In this document: positions 1 through 8,227 of the stretch, piece by piece
Position numbering within the stretch: the stretch's first letter is position 1
Layout of the letters: each line of letters begins with the position of its first letter
NCBI RefSeq assembly: GCF_007991455.1
Contig: NZ_BJYJ01000001.1
Location: 598,763 to 662,762 of the forward strand
From: Chryseobacterium hagamense
GTDB taxonomy: Bacteria; Bacteroidota; Bacteroidia; Flavobacteriales; Weeksellaceae
Length of the DNA stretch: 64,000 bases
Reading direction: 5' to 3'
Notes under the pieces: generated by a model
Database searches by the model: none
What the model was told of the DNA's origin: nothing
What the model saw: the letters and a program-made list of their open reading frames with translations, nothing else
Position numbers and translations under genes: made by a program

Positions 1-528
1 GGTATTTTGATAGCTGGCTTCCACGGTTTTCAGGTTTTCTTCCTGAACAAACACCTGATAATAAGCCGTTGCTACGTTTTCAATGATCTGCTCATTGGTA
101 AGCTGGGCATTCAGGACATAGAATTCCCTTGTGGATTTGGCGGCTTTCAGTCCGGTGAAAACCCTCTGGTCAAAAATGGCCTGCTGAAGCTGTACGGACG
201 CTGTAGAGCTCCATGGCTGTCCCAGCTGGGCCCGGATTCTCTGCCCCCCGAATTCCAGCAGCGATTCCTGGATGATCGGGTTGTAGGTAAGCCCCGCTGT
301 CGCATGGATCTGCGGCAGGGCACTTGCTCTGGCTTCATCAATCTTATATTCGGCTTTGGTAACCTGTAAAGCGGCTTTTTTAGCTTCCGCTTTATTCTGG
401 AGTGCCTGCTTAATGGCTTCCTGCAGGGAAACCTGTTGTTGGGCAGACCCCAATGAAAAACCGAACATCATAAATGCAGCAGCTATTCCTATTTTCAGCT
501 TTTGTGCAGTTATACGTTTACTTTTCAT
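1..528 (-). CDS. TolC-family outer membrane efflux protein, N-terminal part (runs off the window)
   Basis: This is the first 176 codons of a TolC-type outer membrane channel, the exit duct of tripartite drug or metabolite efflux pumps. The start codon at 526-528 is followed by a signal peptide (lysine-rich start, hydrophobic stretch, then GSAQQQ). Next come VSLQEAIKQALQNKAEAKKA and further long amphipathic helical sequence typical of the family. The 3' end lies beyond base 1. It sits 95 bases downstream of a TetR-type regulator on the same strand, which suggests a repressor-controlled efflux operon whose membrane-fusion and RND genes would follow outside the window. The family call is firm; the substrate is unknown. 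Confidence 0.85.
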   Translation of the reverse strand, partial: MKSKRITAQKLKIGIAAAFMMFGFSLGSAQQQVSLQEAIKQALQNKAEAKKAALQVTKAEYKIDEARASALPQIHATAGLTYNPIIQESLLEFGGQRIRAQLGQPWSSTASVQLQQAIFDQRVFTGLKAAKSTREFYVLNAQLTNEQIIENVATAYYQVFVQEENLKTVEASYQNT

Positions 529-623
529 AATCTTATGTTTCGTTTATTATTTTAATGGAATTGTTGTAGCTGTAATTTATTTCTAAAGGACGGATCATTT
601 AAAAAAATACTTTAATCTTTTTA

Positions 624-1217
624 TTAATTTTTAAATAACATATTCAGGATAATCCCTTTTCTTTCGGAAATGATTTTATCGAATTCCTTTTCACCGATCA
701 TCAGGTTTTCCATCAGCAAAGGCCGTACGGCGCTCGGGAATACCAATAAAGAAATCATGTTCAGAAGAAACTGGATGGGCTTCATTCTTTCGATATTTCC
801 CAATTCCATTTCCAGCTCGATATCTTTATACAACTTTTCCAGCTCACCCTGCTCGATATCTTTTTTATGACAGTTTCCTTTGTTGATCTGTGAGACAATG
901 TAAGTCTCAAGGTACGGATACTGGAGACTGGTAGACAGGCTGCTTTCGATAAACCGGCTTATTTTCTCCTTGAACGGCAGATCTGAATTCATGATGATTT
1001 CGGATTTTTCATGCTCCACTTTGTGCGCTTCGTCAAAAATAATCTGAATCAGATTATCCCTCGAGCGGAAGTAGTAATTGATCAGGGTTCTGTTGACCCC
1101 GGCCGCATCAGCAATCTCCTGGGTGGTGGCATCGAATTTCCCTTTCACAAAGAATAAATTCTTCGTGGTTTCCTTGATGAGTTCCTGTGTCTGGTCTTTT
1201 TTGATTTGATTTGACAT
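624..1217 (-). CDS. TetR/AcrR-family transcriptional regulator
   Basis: A 197-residue DNA-binding repressor. The N-terminal 60 residues form the TetR helix-turn-helix, with TTQEIADAAGVNRTLINYYF as recognition region. The remainder is the all-helical ligand-binding domain, and the length is normal for the family. It precedes the TolC-type gene on the same strand, a common arrangement for efflux operons in Bacteroidota. Two identical 11-bp dyads bracket its promoter (separate entry), so autoregulation is likely. The ligand cannot be inferred. Confidence 0.9.
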   Translation of the reverse strand: MSNQIKKDQTQELIKETTKNLFFVKGKFDATTQEIADAAGVNRTLINYYFRSRDNLIQIIFDEAHKVEHEKSEIIMNSDLPFKEKISRFIESSLSTSLQYPYLETYIVSQINKGNCHKKDIEQGELEKLYKDIELEMELGNIERMKPIQFLLNMISLLVFPSAVRPLLMENLMIGEKEFDKIISERKGIILNMLFKN

Positions 1218-1219
1218 TT

Positions 1220-1280
1220 TTGTTAAACAACTTTGTGCAAATTTAAATCAATCAAACGTTTTGACAAAATTGTTAAACAA
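1220..1280 (-). promoter_or_regulatory. tetR promoter flanked by two identical TTGT-N3-ACAA dyads
   Basis: On the minus strand, TAAATTTG (plus-strand 1238-1245) fits the Bacteroidota -7 element TAnnTTTG. A TTG 19 bases upstream (1265-1267) fits the -33 element. The plus-strand sequence TTGTTAAACAA occurs at 1220-1230 and again at 1270-1280, exactly 50 bases apart, with TTGT/ACAA half-sites. One copy lies just downstream of the -7 box and abuts the start codon region; the other lies just upstream of the -33 box. This is the geometry expected of a repressor binding on both sides of its own promoter. That TetR binds here is inference. Confidence 0.6.
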
Positions 1281-1375
1281 AATTATTAAGGAAATTATTA
1301 TGATATGCATCAGGTTTTTTCTATTGGTCTGGATTGATTTGTTTGAAGTAAATTTGTTTTTGAGAAAACCTGTCT

Positions 1376-2177
1376 ATGAAACATCTTCAGCTTTTGCCCT
1401 GCCCGGAACTCCGACTTTATGTCTGCCGTTTTATAGACTGCAAGCAGTGAAGGATGGCAGGGTCAGCAACCATTCAGGATATTTGAAGACGGAAATGCAG
1501 GGCTGGTTTTCCACGAACATCAGGATTCATTCTCAGGGAATAAGGGCGAATTTCTTCCGCAGCTGTTCGTTCACGGGTTAACGGCCCGATATACAGGCGA
1601 GACAGCCATCAGGCCTTTCCGCAATCTGGTGGTATGTTTCCAGCCTTATGCCCTTACAAGTATTTTCGGCATTGATGGTTCCGAACTTACCAATACCTAC
1701 GCCGATCTTAATTTTTATCTTAAAAATGAACTGGCGGAAAAGCTTTCCGGCACAGACTCTTTTCTTGCCAGAACAAAACTGCTGTCAGATTTTCTGCTCC
1801 GCCGGATTGCCGATAACAAAAACAGGTTTCCGGTATTCACTTTATTACTGAGACTCTAAAGAAGGATCACCATGTTTCGTGTCTTAAAAACCTATGTTCG
1901 GGCCTGAAAATTTCCGGACGTTCACTGGAAAGGATCATGCATTCTTACACAGGGATATCACCGAAGCAATTTTCCAGGATTTCCCGGTTTCAGTCTGCCC
2001 TCACCTATCTCATCAACACTCCGGTGTCAAGGCTCTCGGAAGTGGCCTACGCTTTCAGCTACTCAGACCAGTCCCACTTTTATCCGTGATTTCAGAGAAT
2101 TTTCGGGAATATCGCCCAAACAGTTTTTGAAGCACAGGTATCCACTCATAAGTTTCGGACCGGATTTTTTTGAATAG
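1376..2177 (+). pseudogene. AraC-family transcriptional regulator, broken by frameshifts
   Basis: Three reading frames have to be joined to recover one AraC-type protein. It starts MKHLQLLPCPELRLYVCRF and stops at a TGA near 1448. It continues in another frame as an N-terminal sensor-like region (about 1470-1858). It then shifts again into the helix-turn-helix region, with SGRSLERIMHSYTGISPKQF and a second helix around SEVAYAFSYSDQSHF. A last shift near 2085 gives IRDFREFSGISPKQF and a stop at 2175-2177. At least three indels are therefore present. A TAnnTTTG match (TAAATTTG, 1349-1356) still lies upstream. The adjacent reductase gene is also dead, so the locus looks to be decaying. Confidence 0.8.
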
Positions 2178-2236
2178 TTGTCGGATTTATTCTCTTTTCA
2201 TAGGATCCGCCTGTCGTTTCTTTGCCGGAAAAAATT

Positions 2237-3013
2237 ATGGAACAGTCACCGTTCAAAATCGGTATCATTACAGGCAGCTTGCGAAAGGATTCATTTTGAG
2301 CCTGTTTAAAATTTTAATTCATCAAACTTTCCGTCATTTCTCTTAATTTTCTGAATTAAATAAACTTTGTTTATTCTTCACTTTAATACGATGATTTCAA
2401 TTGACTTAATTGAATATTGCCGGGCAACCGACATATTGATTTTTTAAGCTAAAATGCCTTAAATTCTTAATGTTAAAATATAAAAGGTAAATTTAAACAG
2501 GCTCTTTGTTTAAAAATGGCGCATTGCCTAATGAAGCTTTATCCTTCCTTTATCTATCAGCTGATTTCGCTGTACGACATCCCTATCTATAATGAGGATC
2601 TTGAAACCGGTGCTCCTCCAACGGGCTGGAAAAATTTCAGGGAGTCCGTTCGGCAACAGGATACCATCCTTTTTATCACTCCGGAATACAACCGACCGGT
2701 TCCTGCGGTTCTTAAAAATGCCATCGACGTCGGTTCCGCTCCACACGGCCGGAATGTATTCCATCGGAAACCCGCCGCTGTCATCAGCCTTTCTCCCGGA
2801 AAAATGGGAGCTTTCGGAGCGAATCATCATTTACGCCAATCCCTGGTATTTCTCAATATGCCCGTTATGCAGCAGCCTGAAGCATAAGTGGGAGAAAGCG
2901 GGAAACTTTTCGACAGAGAAGAAATAATAGCTCATCAGGCAACAGAAGATTTCCTGAAAGAATTTATGGAAGAGTTTGAAAAATGGGTGGCGCCTCACCT
3001 GGGCTACCGATAA
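2237..3013 (+). pseudogene. NADPH-dependent FMN reductase, disrupted by an inserted element and a nonsense codon
   Basis: The start at 2237 gives MEQSPFKIGIITGSLRKDSF, the flavodoxin-like N-terminus of NADPH-dependent FMN reductases. The frame is then cut by a 207-bp element (2298-2504). Removing the element and one copy of its 3-bp duplication restores the frame exactly: DSFCLKMAHCLMKLYPSF. It continues through ITPEYNRPVPAVLKNAID and GANHHLRQSLVFLNMPV, both typical of the family. A second lesion is an in-frame TAA at 2885-2887, after QQPEA, where relatives have tyrosine. The frame then continues to a stop at 3011-3013. The gene cannot give a full protein as it stands. Confidence 0.85.
2298..2504 (+). 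mobile_element. 207-bp MITE-like element, copy 1
   Basis: A non-coding AT-rich element bounded by perfect 13-bp terminal inverted repeats (GAGCCTGTTTAAA). A 3-bp direct duplication (TTT, 2295-2297 and 2505-2507) flanks it. It interrupts an FMN reductase gene, which proves insertion. A second copy at 60914-61120 in opposite orientation has the same length and, read base by base, appears identical. It encodes no transposase, so it must be mobilised by an enzyme elsewhere. Terminal repeats plus a 3-bp duplication suggest a DDE-type parent insertion sequence, but I cannot name the family from this window. Confidence 0.88.
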
Positions 3014-3079
3014 TATTAATTTTAAATTCATCTCCGCAATCTTCCTGTTTTATTATCTTTGCCGGAAATTTAGTAACCG

Positions 3080-6000
3080 ATGCGAAAACTCTTTTTTCTA
3101 CTCAACATCTTCTGTTGTATTTCTATCTTTTCACAGAAAAAAACTCCTGAAACGAATGATTATTTCTTTTATGAAAACAAAGGCCAGATTGTAGACCAGG
3201 ACGGAAAAGATAATCCTGATGTAAAATATCTGTTTCACTCAGCAGGATTGAATGTACAGCTCAGGACTTCGGGATTTTCTTATGATGTATACGAAACAAA
3301 AAAGACCATAAATCCAAATTCATCCAAATTAAAAAAAGACGGAGCAATCGATGGCAGAACCTTTCAGGAAGATGAATTTTTGTACGAAAACCAGTTTCAC
3401 CGGATTGATATTGAGTTAATAAATTCAAATAAAAACGCATCTGTCGTTGCCGAAGGTAAATCTCCGGATTACAGCAACTATTACAATGTTCCCGGCAGAT
3501 CTAAAGGGATAACATCCGTTCACCGGTTCCGGAAGGTGACCTATAAGAATATTTATCCCCATATTGATCTTGTATTTTTTAAGCCAAAAGACACTTTGAA
3601 GCCTGTTGAATATAACTTCATCATCCAACCCGGAGGAAAGATTTCGGATATTAAAATGAAATTCAATGGAGCACCCACTGCAATTAAGGATAAAAAGCTC
3701 CTGATGAAAGTGCGTTTCGGTGATTTGTTTGAAAGCATCCCAAGCAGCTGGATCGAAGGCAGCAGAAAAGAAAATATAGACGTTTCATTTAAGGATTTTG
3801 GAGGCCAGGTTTTCGGATTCAATGCACCTGTGGAAACCGCTGATCGGAAAATCGTTATTGATCCCATACCAACTAGAATATGGGGAAGTTATGCGGGAGG
3901 AAACGGTGATGATTACGGGGGTATAAAAACGGACATCCAGTCAAGAGGATATGTCTTCGGAACAAGCAGCAGTTATAATAATATTGCGACATCAGGAACC
4001 TTTCAGCAAAACCTTTCTCTTGGATTCGATGCATTTATTATGAAACTTACCAAAGACGGTCAAAGGCTCTGGGGTACCTATTATGGTTTTAATATGACTG
4101 ACGTGTTTCAGGATGTAGATTTTGATGAAAACTTTAATATTTATGCAGGAGGAACTGTTGAAAGAGGGTTAAACAATACGAATATAGTAGTTGTAAAATT
4201 CAACAGCAACGGAAATATGGTTTTTCAAAAAGAATTTATATCCAGCAGGAAAGATAAACTTTATACCATCTCATATAATCAAAACGAAGTATTTATCGGT
4301 GGCGATGCTTTTAGTTCGGATTTTCCTACCGTCAATGCAATGCAGCCTTCAAAGACCACTCCAATAGGATATACTGATGGTATTCTGGCCTCAATAAATG
4401 CAATTACGGGAATTGTAAACTGGGCAACCTATTTCGGAGAGAGTGACGGTTCTACTTCTATTTTTGAAATTATGTCTTCGTCGGACAATCTGGAAATCAT
4501 AGGAGCGACCCAATCGGCAAATATCCCAATGGTTAATGCATTCCAACCACTGAAAGGAGGCGGTTCAGACGGTATTTATATAAGGTTGTCAAGATCAGGA
4601 AATACTATTCTGAAATCAAGCTATTATGGAAATGCAGGCGATGAATTTGTTGTAAAAGGAAGAATTGTAAATAATGTATTGATTCTCCCGGGAAAATATT
4701 CAACTCCCGCTTTCCCACTGGGTCAGCCCGGAATCTGGAGAGTCAGTTTATCTAATCACACGATTACAAAAAATTATTTTAATTTCAATGGAGATCCTCA
4801 GTTATTAGCTTATCCCGACGCATCCGGAAACGTATTTTTTACAGGACTTCATTCCAATGGACAGCCTGATATTTCAACACCCGGAGCTTATATGGGAATG
4901 CCTTCTCCATATATCTCTACTTTCTTGATTAAATATAATCAAAATGACATTAAAGAATGGGGAACATATTATACCGGAAATGGAGCGACACAGCAAGGAA
5001 TGGCAACAAAAGATAATGAGGGAGCCATTTATCTGACAGGAATGTCAAGTGGAAATACAACAGGAATTGCAACCTCCGGAACATTCCAACAATCGAACGG
5101 TGGCCTAAATGACATTTTTATTGCCAAATTCCAGGATTGTACCTCTTCCGCAGTTATTTCCTCCAATTCCCCGGTCTGCATCAACTCTACGCTGCAACTG
5201 AATGCGTCAGGCGGTGCAGTGTACAACTGGACCGGACCCAACGGATTTACTTCTACGCTACAGAATCCGTCAATCCCCAATGCAACGGCTGCCAATTCCG
5301 GAATATACACCTGTCAGGTATCCGGAACCGGAAGCTGTGACGGAAGTTTTACCGTAAATGTAACGGTTGGAGACACCGTTGCACCCGTTCCGGCTTCAGC
5401 CATCCTTCCCAACATCACCGGAGACTGCCATACCGTGGTTTCAACCATTCCGACAGCAACGGACAACTGCGCCGGAACCATCACGGCAACTACAACGGAT
5501 CCGCTTTCCTATTCCTTACCGGGAACGTATGTGATCCACTGGGCGTATAATGATGGAAACGGAAACATGACGACACAAAATCAAAATGTAACGGTAACGG
5601 CTCCTGCACTGCCGGCTACCCTGAATACCCAACAAACCTTTTGCGCAAGCCTTCATCCTACCCTTGCCGAGATCCAGATTACCGGGCAGAACATCAAATG
5701 GTATGATGCAGCGGGCATTCTTTTACCAATAATAACACCGCTGGTCAACGGGCAGACCTACTTTGCTTCACAAACCATCAACGGCTGCGAAAGCAATAAG
5801 CTTGCAATTCAGGTAACGGTACACAACACACCGGAACCAACGGGAAATCCGGTTCAGGATTTCTGTATTTCGGCTGCTCCGACTTTGGCCAGCCTGACAA
5901 TTACAGGAACTTCACTGAAGTTTTACGATGCCACCGGAAACATTTTGCCGCTGACCACTCCGCTTGTGGACGGAACGACTTATTATGTAACACAGACCCT

Positions 6001-6991
6001 GAACGGCTGCGAATCGGAAAAGCTTTCGGTCATGGCCACTCTTTCGGCCAACAATGTTCCGGCTAATGACTATTCCGTGACTTTATGCAATACCAGCACG
6101 GGAAGTTCTATGAATATTGATTTAACGACCTATCAACCGGATATCATCGTTAATCCGGGAAGTTACACCTTCACTTATACGGACAATTCGGGAAATCCGA
6201 TCTCCAGTCCGGCAAACTATCTGTTAAATATCGGATCAACGGTAATTCACGTTAAAGTTTCCACGCCCGACGGATGCTTTAAAATCGTAAGGTTAAATAT
6301 CGCTTTGAATCCCAGGCCAAAATTAAGCCTTCCGGAAAGGATCGATTTCTGCAAAGGGAAAACAGTAACGCTTGATGCCGGAAGCGGCTATGCCTCTTAC
6401 CTGTGGAGTACCGGGGCAACTACGCAGGCGATTACGGTTTCCGCTCCGGGAAATTATTCCGTGGCAGTGACGAACAGCTTCGGGTGCCAGAGTACGGGCA
6501 ATATTCAGGTAAGCTACACGGTTTTACCGGAAATCGTATCGGTGAACGTAAGCAATAATTCTGCAACGGTGATTCTTTCCGCAACAGGAAACTTTGAATA
6601 TTCACTTGATAATTTTACGTGGCAGGATTCCAATATATTTACCAACCTGAAAATCGGGGAATATCTGGTTTATGTAAGGACAAAAGGAGGTTGTATCATC
6701 GGCCAGAAACCTTTCTCCATTTTCAATATCCCCAATACCTTTACGCCAAACGGTGACGGCTTCAATGATCACTGGAAAATTGCCGGACTGGAAAATTATC
6801 CGGGAACTGAGGTCAATATTTACGACCGGAGAGGACTTCCTGTTTTCAAAGAGGTCATTTCTAAAAAACCATTGGTATGGGATGGCATACTGAACGGAAG
6901 CCAGATCCCGACAGGAAACTACTGGTATACGATAAAAGTATCGGACGGCAGGGTGTATACCGGCTGGCTGCTGATCAAAAACAGAGAATAA
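3080..6991 (+). CDS. Large secreted protein with gliding-motility-type (T9SS type B) C-terminal sorting domain
   Basis: A 1303-residue exported protein. Residues 1-19 are a signal peptide ending near FSQKK. The region after it begins FFYENKGQIVDQDGK, typical of the N-terminal domain found in flavobacterial gliding-motility-associated proteins. Then come beta-propeller-like repeats with WGTYY motifs (about residues 270-690). Ig-like and HYR-like beta domains follow (about 690-1200), including several cysteine-containing ESNKL/ESEKL repeats. The final 90 residues (FTPNGDGFNDHW to the end) are the type B T9SS sorting domain, which directs export through the Por system and surface attachment. Function is probably adhesion or surface coat. 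TATCTTTG (3054-3061) is a candidate -7 box. Confidence 0.9.
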   Translation: MRKLFFLLNIFCCISIFSQKKTPETNDYFFYENKGQIVDQDGKDNPDVKYLFHSAGLNVQLRTSGFSYDVYETKKTINPNSSKLKKDGAIDGRTFQEDEFLYENQFHRIDIELINSNKNASVVAEGKSPDYSNYYNVPGRSKGITSVHRFRKVTYKNIYPHIDLVFFKPKDTLKPVEYNFIIQPGGKISDIKMKFNGAPTAIKDKKLLMKVRFGDLFESIPSSWIEGSRKENIDVSFKDFGGQVFGFNAPVETADRKIVIDPIPTRIWGSYAGGNGDDYGGIKTDIQSRGYVFGTSSSYNNIATSGTFQQNLSLGFDAFIMKLTKDGQRLWGTYYGFNMTDVFQDVDFDENFNIYAGGTVERGLNNTNIVVVKFNSNGNMVFQKEFISSRKDKLYTISYNQNEVFIGGDAFSSDFPTVNAMQPSKTTPIGYTDGILASINAITGIVNWATYFGESDGSTSIFEIMSSSDNLEIIGATQSANIPMVNAFQPLKGGGSDGIYIRLSRSGNTILKSSYYGNAGDEFVVKGRIVNNVLILPGKYSTPAFPLGQPGIWRVSLSNHTITKNYFNFNGDPQLLAYPDASGNVFFTGLHSNGQPDISTPGAYMGMPSPYISTFLIKYNQNDIKEWGTYYTGNGATQQGMATKDNEGAIYLTGMSSGNTTGIATSGTFQQSNGGLNDIFIAKFQDCTSSAVISSNSPVCINSTLQLNASGGAVYNWTGPNGFTSTLQNPSIPNATAANSGIYTCQVSGTGSCDGSFTVNVTVGDTVAPVPASAILPNITGDCHTVVSTIPTATDNCAGTITATTTDPLSYSLPGTYVIHWAYNDGNGNMTTQNQNVTVTAPALPATLNTQQTFCASLHPTLAEIQITGQNIKWYDAAGILLPIITPLVNGQTYFASQTINGCESNKLAIQVTVHNTPEPTGNPVQDFCISAAPTLASLTITGTSLKFYDATGNILPLTTPLVDGTTYYVTQTLNGCESEKLSVMATLSANNVPANDYSVTLCNTSTGSSMNIDLTTYQPDIIVNPGSYTFTYTDNSGNPISSPANYLLNIGSTVIHVKVSTPDGCFKIVRLNIALNPRPKLSLPERIDFCKGKTVTLDAGSGYASYLWSTGATTQAITVSAPGNYSVAVTNSFGCQSTGNIQVSYTVLPEIVSVNVSNNSATVILSATGNFEYSLDNFTWQDSNIFTNLKIGEYLVYVRTKGGCIIGQKPFSIFNIPNTFTPNGDGFNDHWKIAGLENYPGTEVNIYDRRGLPVFKEVISKKPLVWDGILNGSQIPTGNYWYTIKVSDGRVYTGWLLIKNRE

Positions 6992-7000
6992 TATAAATAA

Positions 7001-7028
7001 AAAACGAACGGAAATTTCCGCTCGTTTT
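7001..7028. terminator. Bidirectional hairpin terminator between the T9SS protein gene and the S1 protein gene
   Basis: AAAACGA-ACGGAAA pairs with TTTCCG-CTCGTTTT with one mismatch and is flanked by A and T runs. It lies between two convergent genes and can serve both. Confidence 0.85.
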
Positions 7029-7032
7029 TTAT

Positions 7033-7857
7033 TTAGAGTAAACGAATCTTATCGTCCAGGATATCGATGATCTTATCTTTATAGAGTCCTCCGATGGCCT
7101 TTTTAAAGTTCTTTTTGCTCATCTGCACCTCATCTTTGATTTCTTCCGGTGAAGACTTGTCTGAAAGGTGAAGCAGTCCGTAATTCTCTTCCAGTCTGTC
7201 TAAGATTTTCTTTTTGAATTCATCGATGTTTTCAAATCCTTCGGGCTGCAGGGAAACATCGATTTTACCGTCTTCCCGGATGGCCTTGATGTAGCCGGTT
7301 TCTTCGGAAAGAGGATATAATTTTTTGAAAACATCGGAAGCATAGATCAGCCCGATGTATTTTTTGTTGATCACAACATTCCAACCCAGTTCGCTTTCAT
7401 TCATCATGATCAGTTCCACTTTGTCGCCTTTCTCAAAAGGAAGATCCTCGTATTGCGGGTTTCTTTTAAATTTGGTGGTTCCGGTAATCAGTCCCAGCTC
7501 TTCATCGATATAGAGATGTACCAGATATCTTTTGCCTTCAATGATTTTAGTTTTCTGCTGCTTGTACGGGATAAAAAGATCTTTAATGATTCCCCAATCC
7601 ATAAAAGCACCGCTCGGCAGGCTCTGTACACAGCTCATTACGGCGAATTCATCTACTTCCGCCAACGGAATTTCTGTAGTGGCTTTTAATTTACCGTCAT
7701 CCTGATAAACGAAAACTTCTATTTCATCATCAATTTCCTTATCGTCCTGAGTGAAAATTTTCGGCAGGAAGGCTTTTTCACCGGATTCGTCCGTAAGGAT
7801 CCATCCTGAGTTGTTTTTTTCTGAAATTTTTAAAGTCTGGGTTTTTCCGATTTGCAT
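7033..7857 (-). CDS. cvfB: CvfB-type S1-domain RNA-binding protein
   Basis: A 274-residue protein built from tandem S1-like OB folds followed by a winged-helix C-terminus (about 215-274, ending DDKIRLL). The order matches the CvfB/YitL family, often mislabelled as GntR regulators. The second S1 repeat contains GAFMDWGIIKDLFIPYKQQ and a later one GWNVVINKKYIGLIY. Family members bind RNA and affect gene expression post-transcriptionally; the target here is unknown. The start at 7855-7857 follows a TACCTTTG box (7877-7884) by about 20 bases. It converges on the T9SS gene with a shared terminator. Confidence 0.8.
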   Translation of the reverse strand: MQIGKTQTLKISEKNNSGWILTDESGEKAFLPKIFTQDDKEIDDEIEVFVYQDDGKLKATTEIPLAEVDEFAVMSCVQSLPSGAFMDWGIIKDLFIPYKQQKTKIIEGKRYLVHLYIDEELGLITGTTKFKRNPQYEDLPFEKGDKVELIMMNESELGWNVVINKKYIGLIYASDVFKKLYPLSEETGYIKAIREDGKIDVSLQPEGFENIDEFKKKILDRLEENYGLLHLSDKSSPEEIKDEVQMSKKNFKKAIGGLYKDKIIDILDDKIRLL

Positions 7858-8160
7858 GGATGATAAAATTAGTCGACAAAGGTACAGAAAATAATTGCAA
7901 ATTTGAAAGTGGGAGTGTTTTAGCGTTTTGGAGTAACCCTAGTTGTAAATCAGAAATCGTTCAAAATACCTGAAAACGGAAGCTGGATCCTGGAAGTTTC
8001 TTTTATAAGAATACTACTGACAGCCTTTACTATTAAATGACTTTATCTGTAATTTTTCAGAGACAAACTTTATTTAAAATTTCAACTTTCTCCTAACTTT
8101 CTATTTTTAAATCACTGAAAACCAATAAATACCATGGAATTTCAGATTAATTTTATAAAC
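7858..8160. other. Intergenic stretch, one degenerate repeat copy, no gene
   Basis: About 300 AT-rich bases upstream of the S1 protein gene. The first 30 hold its promoter. Bases 7977-8036 carry a worn copy of the dispersed GGATGCTGGAAG repeat. I see no coding frame or RNA gene. Confidence 0.6.
7977..8036 (+). repeat. Dispersed GGATGCTGGAAG repeat, copy A (degenerate)
   Basis: GGAAGCTGGATCCTGGAAG followed by TTTC and a T/A-rich tail. It resembles the stretches at 10126-10215 (minus), 15429-15515 and 52184-52262. This is the weakest of the four copies. Confidence 0.45.
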
Positions 8161-8192
8161 AAAATAAGACTGCCAATAATAATGACAGTCTT
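8161..8192 (-). terminator. lpdA terminator
   Basis: AAGACTG / CAGTCTT stem with a 13-base loop (8166-8192), followed on the minus strand by a T-rich tract. It lies 35 bases past the lpdA stop. Confidence 0.75.
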
Positions 8193-8227
8193 AATTTTAT
8201 ATTAAATGATTTAATTTTAAATCTGCT

